Below are positions 47,633 through 55,780 of a stretch of DNA of 64,000 bases, one piece after another. Under the pieces are notes generated by a model. The model saw nothing but the letters and a program-made list of their open reading frames with translations, was not told the DNA's origin and searched no databases. Within the stretch, counting starts at the first letter, position 1, and each line of letters opens with the position of its first letter. The stretch spans positions 1-64,000 of the forward strand of contig CAVWHE010000006.1 of the NCBI GenBank assembly GCA_963754845.1. Reading direction: 5' to 3'. Source of the DNA: JAKASV01 sp963754845 (GTDB lineage Bacteria > Babelota > Babeliae > Babelales > Vermiphilaceae). A program made the translations under genes and the position numbers.

Positions 47633-47668
47633 GGGCGGTGGGTGAGATCGGAGGCTCTGAAACCGCCC
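47633..47668 (+). terminator. Possible terminator after ankyrin gene
   Basis: GGGCGGT (47633-47639) and ACCGCCC (47662-47668) form a 7-bp GC-rich stem followed by TTATTTCC. It lies just after the stop codon in a convergent gap. The loop of 22 bases and short T-tract make it a weak call. Confidence 0.4.
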
Positions 47669-47853
47669 TTATTTCCTTGGCTATCCATGTGAGAAGATGC
47701 AGAACATAGCTTCATAGCGCAGGGTGCTTTTGTTCATTCATTCACCGCAACTCACGCAAACTCGATAATCTTTGGCATCACGTTATAGTCGAGCTTTGCT
47801 TGATTTTTCCCTTATAATTTGATGCCAAGATTTATCGAGTTCGCGTTCATTAC

Positions 47854-50800
47854 TTATGACCGAAAAAAGCGGTCAATGAAGCGCATCTTCTCTTCGTCGC
47901 ACTTTTTCATGGAGGCGTTCGTTCGGCAGGGCCCGAGAATCGCGGTAAGCTCTTCATTTGAACGGGCAAGATTGGCAAGGAATTGTGAATCCTGCAGCTG
48001 CATCCACGAGTATAACGATGAAGCGAAAGCTCGTTTTTCTTGGTCGTGCTCACACGCGGAATCAAATTTGGCTAGAGCATGGGCGGCCGAAGAAAAATGG
48101 CTCCTATGAGCACATTCGGTGGCGCGGAGCCCAGGACATATATCCTTCGCTGTCCACGCGTAGAGTGAGCGTAAAAATGCACCACGTGCCTGATGACACA
48201 CCTGCGGCCCCGGTTCTTCAAGGAGAGACGGGATGATGGTGTTCGCAAGAAGCCGCGACGTGCTGTAGTTTGTTCCACACACATCGCGCGCCAAAAAATC
48301 AAGCCATTGCGGTTGTACGAGCCTGCTATACATTGCTGAAAGCAAATGTTTGTAGGCGCTTGAAACGGCATCGCAGGACGTGCCGTGGTGCACACACAAA
48401 AGAATCCACGACACAAGCTCGGCTGCTCCGAGGGGAAGCATGTTTCCAGCCTCAAGTTCGGTGCCAAGACATTCGCATATGAGGTCAAAAAAATGATTGA
48501 GGGAATCTTGGCGTTCCGTCGATGCCCTACTTTTAACGAGTGTAGCAAGGAGCGACGAGATCCTTGCGGAGCTTGTCGCACAATCTTTTATTACTGAAAC
48601 ATGAGGCGCCAAGGTGTGGCATAGTGTATCGATAAGGTTCCGCCGTGCTCCCTCCTCGCTTGATGGCAACGGAGAAGAAAGAATGATTTCTACGAGCTCT
48701 GCAGCTTCGCTTTTTTCCTCATGGATGCGCTCTGTCAGCGCCTTTATTGCCGCGCCACCTGCTGCTGCTTCGTAGAGGCTTTTCATGAGTTTTGTGGAGC
48801 ACAAGCGCGGCTGCCGTACTTCGATGAGAGCACGGATGCGTGCAACGGGTTCTGAGAGTACAAACGACGCGGCCATGTGCACATCCTCGGGCCATCGCTC
48901 GAGAAGGTTCTGCACGAAGTGGTCACCATGAGCGTCGTCCTGGCCCTGCTGGCCGCTCCATGTGCGCAAACGGTTCACGAGCTTTTCGATGATTACGTGG
49001 GCCTGCCCGTGTGAGAGGTTTTTGAGTAACTCTGGTCGTGGCGTCCAGAAGCAGACGTCACGTGACGCCGATCGACCATCGAGGACGAGCTTGAGGGCGC
49101 ACAGCAACCCCAGGGACGTAGTTTGGCGTTCAAAGATGTTTCTCGTCAGCGAACCACAATCGCTGACCGCACCCAAAAATGCCATCATGCTTCCCTCATC
49201 ACTGGCCACATGTTTGCTCGCCGAGCACACAATCCTCGCCAGAACTTCGCCGCCATCGGCTGCCATAATGCCGCCACTGACTTCAGCATTTTTCCATGCC
49301 ACTGCTATGCCAAGAGCAGCTGCCATGAAGTCGCCTTCTGTGGCCAAGGGCAGCGCGTAAAGCGCGAGGCCACCGTTGGTATCGCGAAAAGCTGGAAGCC
49401 GAAAAAGACTCGTATACGAGGTTGGCAAGGAGGCAGAGAGGCACGCGTGGGCAAAGGAAAGCGGCGCTTCTCTTCTGCCTATGCCAACCATGAGCGCGTC
49501 AAGGAAATCGTTGGCATCGTCCTGCCGTTGAGGGGTAAGTGAAAAATGAAGGTTTGAAAATTTCCACGAAAGCGTCGGGGCGGCGACGCCGTTTCTTGAA
49601 AACGTAAGATCAACTTCATTATCGGTAAAAAAGCACGCGGCCTCAGGACCCGTCAAAGGATGTCGGGGAGCGATCTCCATGTCAATATCGACGCCAGGTT
49701 TTTTGAGCTTATGAGCAAGATCGTCAAGCGAGGTAACTCCCGGACACAGGGTTGAAAGAACTTTCATGATATTATCAAAGCCCGGACGTATGTTGCACAC
49801 GCATACTTTGCCGCCCCGCGACTCGCTGTAGGCCACGCCGGGAAGTTCTGAGACAACGTGTGCCCAGTCACCGTGTGCTTGAGGTGTATCTATGCCCTCG
49901 GCGGTGGGACGGCGCTCGTAAAAATCTGTAACTGGCGCGACAAAGCCTACGTCGCGGAGTATCTGCGGGCAAAATTTCTTGGTCCCTGAATCGTAGCAAA
50001 TGGTATTAATAAGGTTGCGCAGCGACGTTTCTCCGCAATCGGGAAACCCCTTGCCTTTGTAAGGGGCATCGCACACCATGTCGACCGTGGGTGGCAATAT
50101 CACATCGTAGATTTCAAAACCTCCGCGTGCAAATGTTAGTTCATCAAGAGGCCATGAGGCGATATACTCAGGCAACGCAAGGGCAGCTTCTTTAAGATCT
50201 TCGTAGTCGGCGAACGTGAAAGGTCGCTCTTCAAGGTCAGATGGCCACGTGTAAAGGTGGGAAGGTTCGATGCCAAGGCCGTGTGCGACGGCATCCATGT
50301 ACGCACGTACGTCGGCGATGGTATGCCCCTTCTTCCATAAAAATGCTGCAAGCATACCGGGAACGAGGTCGCGCGAAGAGCGTCCGTCGAAACCAGCCTG
50401 TGAGGCACGCGCCAAAATTTTACTAAAACGCTCAATGCGTGGGTCGCCGGCATCAAGAAGCCTCTGTGCCGTTGCTATCTTTGCCGTCAAACTATCGCGG
50501 CGTGCATCAAGCACGCGTAGTTCCTCCTTGAGTCTCTGGCCCTTCAGAGCGTATTCACGTCGCACCTGCTTACGGCTCACCGTGGACTGGTCGCCGAACG
50601 CACGTAGTTCGATGGTTTGCGGCTCTCGTTCGCGAAGCATACGATTCGTCGACGTCAACGCCTGGCTGAGCTCAGCATGGTTACGCTCAAGGTCGCCGAG
50701 CTCTCTTGCCAGCGTATCAAGAGATTTTTGCGTATGCTCGGCGATACCAAACTTTACTGCCGACGCAAGCTCGTCACGTATAATGCCATGTACATTTTTG

Positions 50801-51216
50801 TAAACGAGTGCGGCGAGAGTTCCGGCAGTAGCGCAGCTAAAATGGGCTGCAGCTTTGCTTGTATGGCTTGTTGCATCAAGAGAGCCGTCGGTTGCGACAT
50901 GAAAAAGTTCTCCAGCAAGTTCGCCAAGTGGATCATCAGCCGGGGCATGAAGACTGACATTTTTTATGAAATTGCTTGAAAGAATAGCAGCACCCGTTGC
51001 GGGACTCAGGAGTTCCTGACAATCGTCCACAACGATGAAGCTATCCTTGGCATCGGGTGTTGCGCCCGAATGCGGTACTTTTATGCTCGTGGCGATGCCA
51101 GTGGCCAGTCCGCGCAAAGCCGTGAGGTGTATACCAGCACGCACCGCCGCCCCAACCATGATGATGGCGAAGGAGACGATGCTTGCACATAGATTTAGAC
51201 GCTGAGGATACCTCAT
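47854..51216 (-). CDS. 1120-residue exported protein of unknown function
   Basis: This is the second largest gene in the window. It begins with a signal or anchor segment (LCASIVSFAIIMVGAAVRAG), has a charged coiled coil at about 165-260, and then a central region with the striking motif PDCGETSLRNLINTIC at about 392-407, whose Cys sits at a helix start as in thiol enzymes. The rest is mainly helical and alanine/leucine-rich with no repeats that I can align. ATG 51216 comes right after a purine-rich leader. The upstream boundary is an IS5-type element 31 bp away, and the end is convergent with the ankyrin gene. I do not recognise a family; a cysteine hydrolase or a structural effector are guesses. 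Confidence 0.75.
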   Translation of the reverse strand: MRYPQRLNLCASIVSFAIIMVGAAVRAGIHLTALRGLATGIATSIKVPHSGATPDAKDSFIVVDDCQELLSPATGAAILSSNFIKNVSLHAPADDPLGELAGELFHVATDGSLDATSHTSKAAAHFSCATAGTLAALVYKNVHGIIRDELASAVKFGIAEHTQKSLDTLARELGDLERNHAELSQALTSTNRMLREREPQTIELRAFGDQSTVSRKQVRREYALKGQRLKEELRVLDARRDSLTAKIATAQRLLDAGDPRIERFSKILARASQAGFDGRSSRDLVPGMLAAFLWKKGHTIADVRAYMDAVAHGLGIEPSHLYTWPSDLEERPFTFADYEDLKEAALALPEYIASWPLDELTFARGGFEIYDVILPPTVDMVCDAPYKGKGFPDCGETSLRNLINTICYDSGTKKFCPQILRDVGFVAPVTDFYERRPTAEGIDTPQAHGDWAHVVSELPGVAYSESRGGKVCVCNIRPGFDNIMKVLSTLCPGVTSLDDLAHKLKKPGVDIDMEIAPRHPLTGPEAACFFTDNEVDLTFSRNGVAAPTLSWKFSNLHFSLTPQRQDDANDFLDALMVGIGRREAPLSFAHACLSASLPTSYTSLFRLPAFRDTNGGLALYALPLATEGDFMAAALGIAVAWKNAEVSGGIMAADGGEVLARIVCSASKHVASDEGSMMAFLGAVSDCGSLTRNIFERQTTSLGLLCALKLVLDGRSASRDVCFWTPRPELLKNLSHGQAHVIIEKLVNRLRTWSGQQGQDDAHGDHFVQNLLERWPEDVHMAASFVLSEPVARIRALIEVRQPRLCSTKLMKSLYEAAAGGAAIKALTERIHEEKSEAAELVEIILSSPLPSSEEGARRNLIDTLCHTLAPHVSVIKDCATSSARISSLLATLVKSRASTERQDSLNHFFDLICECLGTELEAGNMLPLGAAELVSWILLCVHHGTSCDAVSSAYKHLLSAMYSRLVQPQWLDFLARDVCGTNYSTSRLLANTIIPSLLEEPGPQVCHQARGAFLRSLYAWTAKDICPGLRATECAHRSHFSSAAHALAKFDSACEHDQEKRAFASSLYSWMQLQDSQFLANLARSNEELTAILGPCRTNASMKKCDEEKMRFIDRFFRS

Positions 51217-51246
51217 GAGAGAGAACTCCTTTTTTGTGTGCTCTTA

Positions 51247-52094
51247 GGCCCTGTTGACTTTTTATCGGAGCCATATGCAAGTCCCCACAAAAAGCAGAAA
51301 GGCCCGGTAATTGCGCAGCTTTTTATCGAAACGAGAAAAAATGCGTCTGTACTGCTTAATCTTTGAAAAGAAACACTCGATGACAGACCTCTCCTTGTAG
51401 ACGTGTTTGTCGTATTCCACAACTTGCGTTCGATTACTTTTGCCTGGGATTACCGGGCAACAATTTTGAGCCCTTATTTGCCTGCGAAAAGGGTCCGAGT
51501 CATACCCCATGTCACCGATGATATGCGATTCAGAATCTCCCTTAATAAGCTCCTCTCCTTGGGTGATGTCGGCAACTTGGCCTGGTGTAATAATGAATTT
51601 AAGAGGATTTCCGAGAGCATCAACCTTAGCATGGACCTTTGTAGTGAAGCCCCCCTTGCTTCGCCCAAGACCCTCTTCTGCTTGTTTGCCGTGGCCAGCT
51701 GCGCACGGATGTGCTCTGACTATTGTTGCGTCAACAGACAGATACTCCTGGTCAGGGTCGTGTATACAAAAGGCAAAAAGTTTCTCCCATACGCCCTTTT
51801 TGCTCCAGGCATCGAATCTTTTGTATACACTGTTCCACGCGCCGTATCGTTCTGGCAACTCCCTCCATTGCGCTCCAGTTCGCATAATCCAGTACACTGC
51901 CTCAACGAAGTTCCTGAGCCTTTCTTCGCTGACGACGTAAATTTTGGCGTCTTCTTTCAGGAAGGCAAACATTTTTTCCCACGCATCACTTGTGATATAC
52001 TTTCCCTGCATGATAGCTCCTGTTCGAGTGTTCCATTTTTTTGGATTGGAGTTATCATGCAAAAAAATCAGCGTTTTGAAAAGTCAACAGGGCC
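51247..52094 (-). mobile_element. IS5-family (IS427-like) element, apparently intact
   Basis: The element is 848 bp, bounded by GGCCCTGTTGACTTTT and its inverted copy (ending 52094), with TA on both outer sides (51245-51246 and 52095-52096) as the likely target duplication. It encodes one complete transposase. It inserted 31 bp upstream of the 1120-residue gene start and may have replaced or supplied its promoter. Confidence 0.85.
51262..52011 (-). CDS. IS5-family transposase
   Basis: The 249-residue protein has an N-terminal DUF4096-type domain (YWIMRTGAQWRELPERYG, WNSVYKRFDAWSKKGVW) and a DDE core with LSVDATIVRAH, HIIGDMGYDSD and KERSVIECFFSKIKQYRRI. ATG 52011 follows AGGAG; an upstream in-frame ATG would run back to 52062. 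All three catalytic residues are present and the frame is continuous, so the element could be active. Confidence 0.92.
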   Translation of the reverse strand: MQGKYITSDAWEKMFAFLKEDAKIYVVSEERLRNFVEAVYWIMRTGAQWRELPERYGAWNSVYKRFDAWSKKGVWEKLFAFCIHDPDQEYLSVDATIVRAHPCAAGHGKQAEEGLGRSKGGFTTKVHAKVDALGNPLKFIITPGQVADITQGEELIKGDSESHIIGDMGYDSDPFRRQIRAQNCCPVIPGKSNRTQVVEYDKHVYKERSVIECFFSKIKQYRRIFSRFDKKLRNYRAFLLFVGTCIWLR

Positions 52095-52483
52095 TAGTAA
52101 TTGAGGCTTTGACAGAAAAAATCAACAGGCTCGCAATAGGCTCGCAACAGGCTCGAGCAGACAACATTAAAAAACTGAAGTATGTTTTAAAAGAACAACC
52201 ATCTTCTATAAATTCTGGCACGTAAAATTCTTTCTGTCAAAATCACGATGCAAAAATTGGCAATAATTAATCGATAATTGTTTCCTTTGAAATACTTTTT
52301 GCGTAAACTTATTGACAAATTTCAAATTAATTCTGTAGGATTAGTCTTGTCCCGCATGTGCACAACGCGATGGGTGCGTGCGTCGCATGTGGCGCGTGCT
52401 CGCCGGGCATCGTTGGCGGGGTGGGTTGCTTTTTGTGTAGTTATTGTGTCTTATCGTTGTAAGTATTGAGGGGAGGTTTTCAC
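52095..52483. other. 389-bp intergenic region after the IS
   Basis: Next to the IS is a short direct repeat of AGGCTCGCAA (52129-52150). An AT-rich stretch with a good promoter candidate follows, then a G/C/T-rich leader without a gene. The leader of the following gene would be over 130 nt long. Confidence 0.5.
52312..52341 (+). promoter_or_regulatory. Sigma70-type promoter candidate
   Basis: TTGACA (52312-52317) and TAGGAT (52336-52341) are separated by 18 bp in AT-rich DNA, facing the secreted repeat protein gene. The -35 is perfect and the -10 matches four of six positions. Confidence 0.4.
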
Positions 52484-53254
52484 ATGAAGAAAAAATTAGT
52501 TTTAGCCGCGTGTGTGGTCTCTTTGAACGTCGGGGCGTCTTTGTTCGGTGGGGGCGGAGGATATCAGGAAGGATACCAAGAAGGATACCGGGAAGGATAC
52601 CGGGAAGGATACCAGAGGGGATACCAGAAGAAACAAAAGCGGGAGGCACTTTCGAAGGAAGATGCCATGCAAAGGCTGCATCGTATGTGGCAAGCACTGC
52701 CAATGGAAACGACGCTTCCCATGATCCCGCATGATATCTTTGGACGTATCGTTAGGAATAGGGGCACAGGCACTATTGCCAGGCAAGAAAACGAGCCAGG
52801 TGAAGTTACAGTTAACGTAGAAAACACACTGCCAACGATGGTATACGTCGTTGCCTATCCTTTCACTCCACCGAACGAGCAGGGTCTTGTTACTCCAGCC
52901 GGTTCAACAGGGTCTGAAGTTGGAGTGATTTTTCTCAATCAGCCGCTTAGTGCAGCTCGCTTACCTAAGGCCGCAATGTTCGGTGCTCTTGGTTCGTCGA
53001 ACCCAATGAAACTTCCCGTCGCTGATCTGCAAATTCGTGTTATGCCGGTAAAACCCGTAAATAACATAAAATTTCAGTTAAAAAGCAATCTCGGATTTCC
53101 CGAGTTGTTTGCTGACATACGTGCCACTTACCTCGAAAAAACCAAGAAGATCACCATAGAACAAGTAACCTCTTCTGATCTTGGGATTGTTTTCGGCCTT
53201 TCTCTCATTGGCGAGGACGATCAAAGCTTCGAATTTATTCCTTTAAAGAAATAA
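52484..53254 (+). CDS. Secreted protein with GYQEGYRE repeats
   Basis: The 256-residue protein has a signal peptide (KKKLVLAACVVSLNVGASLF). Next come a poly-Gly patch and six tandem tetrapeptides GYQE/GYRE/GYQR encoded by a 12-bp DNA repeat. After these is a folded domain of about 190 residues that looks beta-rich (VTVNVENTLPTMVYVVAYPF, VADLQIRVMPVKP, KITIEQVTSSDLGIVFGLSL). ATG 52484 follows GGGGAGG seven bases upstream. A promoter candidate precedes it and a strong terminator follows, so it is a single-gene unit. The family is not recognised. Repeat number could vary between strains. Confidence 0.8.
   Translation: MKKKLVLAACVVSLNVGASLFGGGGGYQEGYQEGYREGYREGYQRGYQKKQKREALSKEDAMQRLHRMWQALPMETTLPMIPHDIFGRIVRNRGTGTIARQENEPGEVTVNVENTLPTMVYVVAYPFTPPNEQGLVTPAGSTGSEVGVIFLNQPLSAARLPKAAMFGALGSSNPMKLPVADLQIRVMPVKPVNNIKFQLKSNLGFPELFADIRATYLEKTKKITIEQVTSSDLGIVFGLSLIGEDDQSFEFIPLKK
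52559..52630 (+). repeat. 12-bp coding tandem repeat, six copies
   Basis: Six copies of GGATACCNNGAA-type units encode GYQE/GYRE tetrapeptides. The unit length is a multiple of three, so copy-number change would alter protein length without shifting frame. Confidence 0.9.
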
Positions 53255-53352
53255 AAATGAACCAAGTCCTTCCACCGACTACTACGCCGACGCCTCCGTC
53301 GTCATGAGACTGAGCAGCCTCTTCGCGGTCTACTTCATTCGTCGTACAAAGT

Positions 53353-53371
53353 GGGCGCGCGCTGCGCGCCC
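53353..53371 (+). terminator. Terminator hairpin after secreted repeat protein
   Basis: GGGCGCGC-GCT-GCGCGCCC is a perfect 8-bp stem with a 3-base loop, followed by TTGTGTTTG and a later T7 run. It lies about 100 bp after the stop at 53254 and before the convergent pepA gene. Confidence 0.6.
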
Positions 53372-53430
53372 TTGTGTTTGTGCGCTCGGCTTTTTTTGCT
53401 CGCCCTGCGCGTGCTTTTAACGAAGCACGC

Positions 53431-54999
53431 TCACGATGTCCTGACGGCACCGTCTGCAGGTGTAGCTCCGTGTGGTTGCTTATTCCAATTCATGGCAAGT
53501 TCAATGAGAAGACGGACGCCGGCGCCTGTTGCACCCGATCGATAGTAACTGACACCGGGAACATCAAATGCCGTGCCGGCTATATCAAGATGGGCCCAGG
53601 GAACTGAGCCGACAAAGTTTTGCAAAAAACACGCTGCCGTTATCGTTCCGGCCATGTATTTGCGGTTACCCGTGTTTTTGATGTCGGCGTACTCTGATTT
53701 TATCGCGGCTTTGTAATCCTCAGAAAGCGGTAAGCGCCATACGCGGTCACCGGAAACTCGTGATGCTTCAAGTATCCGCGCAACGAGGGCGTCATGCGCA
53801 CTCAGGAGTCCGCTGTAAAAAGGGCCGAGGGCAACGACACAGGCGCCCGTGAGTGTTGCCACGTCAACGATGGCGTCGAGCGTGTAGTGCTTAACCGCAT
53901 AAGCGAGGGCGTCGGCAAGAATGAGTCGTCCTTCGGCATCGGTATTGAGAACCTCGGCTGTCATGCCGTTGTAGAGGGTGATGATGTCACCAGGCTTGAG
54001 GGCCTTGCCACTCGGCAAGTTTTCAGTCAAGGGCACGATAGCAACGATGTTGACGTCGGGTTCAAGCGAACCAAGCGCGTCCATCGCTCCAACAACGGCG
54101 GCAGCGCCCGCCATATCGGATTTCATCGTCTCCATACCATCCGATGGCTTGATGCTGAGGCCACCTGAATCAAACGTAATGCCCTTGCCAACAAAGCCGA
54201 TTGTGCGCGCGTTGGGATTTTTACTCGTGTATTCAAGAACGACGAGGTGACAATCGCGCTCAGACCCGCGCGATACACCGGCAAGGCCTCCCATACCCAT
54301 GTGTCTTACTTCGTGCTCAACAAACGTCGTTATTTTAAAGCCGTGAAAAACGGCTATTTCACGAGCGCGTTCTGCAAGCCAGCTCGGCGTTGCATAATCC
54401 GCTGGCAGGTCGCTCCAATGGCGAGCGATGCGCACGCCACGCGCACAGAGAGATCCGTACGTGAGAGCAGGTTGCCCAGAATGTGGTTCACCGAAGCCGT
54501 CCACAAGCTTTACGGTAAGCTCCGGCACCTGCTTGCGACTGGCATCGGTGATAAAATCGTCGCAATGATAATACGCCATGTCGACAGCTATGACGGTTTG
54601 GCCTACGAGATAGTCTTGACTGACGCCGATGGCGTCAGGAATTGGCAGCTGCAGAACAAGCTCGTCAACCTTAAGCTCTGCGGCTCGGCGTACGATGGAG
54701 CCTATGGCGCGTCGATAGCGCTCAAAGACCTCAGCACCACCACCGCCTGTTGGCCCCAGGCCAGCGACAATAACGTTAATGAGGCCGCGGTCGGTAGCGA
54801 AGGGGGCAACGAGGTAATGACCACACTCGCAAACATAGGGATGGCCGTCGATAACCTTTGCAAGGCCGGGGGTGTGGTATCTTTCGAGGGTTCCAATCGT
54901 AATGCCGTCATGGTATTCAGGGCCCATGACAAAGGCGTAGCATCGGGCAGCGACATCGGCAAGGGGTGATTTTTCATAGACAAAACGTACAACGCTCAT
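53431..54999 (-). CDS. pepA: Leucyl aminopeptidase (M17)
   Basis: The 522-residue enzyme removes N-terminal residues from peptides using two metal ions. The C-terminal catalytic domain contains GKGITFDSGGLSIKP, the MKSDMAGAAAVVGAM block and the family signature NTDAEGRLILADAL. The N-terminal macro-like domain is present but diverged. The length is normal for the family. In an organism that depends on its host, it would help recycle imported or degraded peptides. It is divergent from rplU over a 364-bp gap. Confidence 0.93.
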   Translation of the reverse strand: MSVVRFVYEKSPLADVAARCYAFVMGPEYHDGITIGTLERYHTPGLAKVIDGHPYVCECGHYLVAPFATDRGLINVIVAGLGPTGGGGAEVFERYRRAIGSIVRRAAELKVDELVLQLPIPDAIGVSQDYLVGQTVIAVDMAYYHCDDFITDASRKQVPELTVKLVDGFGEPHSGQPALTYGSLCARGVRIARHWSDLPADYATPSWLAERAREIAVFHGFKITTFVEHEVRHMGMGGLAGVSRGSERDCHLVVLEYTSKNPNARTIGFVGKGITFDSGGLSIKPSDGMETMKSDMAGAAAVVGAMDALGSLEPDVNIVAIVPLTENLPSGKALKPGDIITLYNGMTAEVLNTDAEGRLILADALAYAVKHYTLDAIVDVATLTGACVVALGPFYSGLLSAHDALVARILEASRVSGDRVWRLPLSEDYKAAIKSEYADIKNTGNRKYMAGTITAACFLQNFVGSVPWAHLDIAGTAFDVPGVSYYRSGATGAGVRLLIELAMNWNKQPHGATPADGAVRTS

Positions 55000-55363
55000 A
55001 ATGTCCTCGCAAAGGCAAGTGGGTAACCACTCATCATCACACGCGCGCGCAGATCGACCTCACGCAGAAATTCGAGCACAACGCCCCGCCCATGTACCTG
55101 GTCACAGGAACGACGTCGCGCACTCGCTTCTTAGAGTACTCCAGCGAGCCAACTATACAAGGAGTGCGTGTGAGTCGCACACAACGGGGTGCATCTTGTA
55201 TGCCGCGCTACCGCACACGTGTGACAGCATTGCTTCCACAAACGCCTCACACACACAGCCCGCCAGCCGACCTGGACGTCAGTCGATGCTTTTGGTATAT
55301 TGTCCATATCACGTAAAGAATATAGCACAGTATTTCGACACTACCGTCATGCGAGGATAAGGT
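55000..55363. other. 364-bp divergent region between pepA and rplU
   Basis: This should hold promoters for both genes. A TATATT hexamer lies near 55290 ahead of rplU, but no good -35 is evident. No RNA gene or supported small gene was found. Confidence 0.4.
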
Positions 55364-55693
55364 ATGGAAGCCACGAAAATTACTGAAAGATATGCTATTT
55401 TTCAGTCAGGCGGCAAGCAGTACCAGGCAATCGAAGGAACAACGATTGCCTTGGAAAAGATCGAGGGCGAACCTGGCAACACTCTTGAATTTCGGGAAGT
55501 TCTGCTTCGCAAGCTCAGCAACGATGAGGTTGAAATTGGGCGGCCGCACGTGAGCACACCCATCAAGGCCTCGATTGTTAAACAAATGAAAGCGCCTAAA
55601 GTTATCTCTTTTCGTTTCAAACGCCGCAAAAAAGTTCAAGTAAAAAAGGGTCATCGGCAGCTCATGACCATCGTTCGCATTGAGGCAATTTGA
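55364..55693 (+). CDS. rplU: 50S ribosomal protein L21
   Basis: The 109-residue protein has the L21 pattern: YAIFQSGGKQYQAIEGTTI at the start, the EVLLRKLSNDEVEIGRPHV middle and the basic C-terminus RFKRRKKVQVKKGHRQLMTI that binds 23S rRNA. ATG 55364 is the first in frame, preceded by GGATAAGG. The usual partner rpmA (L27) does not follow; a potassium transporter comes next. Confidence 0.95.
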   Translation: MEATKITERYAIFQSGGKQYQAIEGTTIALEKIEGEPGNTLEFREVLLRKLSNDEVEIGRPHVSTPIKASIVKQMKAPKVISFRFKRRKKVQVKKGHRQLMTIVRIEAI

Positions 55694-55780
55694 AGTTCCT
55701 CACACAGATTCAAAAGGGAAATCGCGGGCAGCTGCAGTATGTGCGATGACCTCACATAATTTTTCTCTCTGAGGCTCCGT

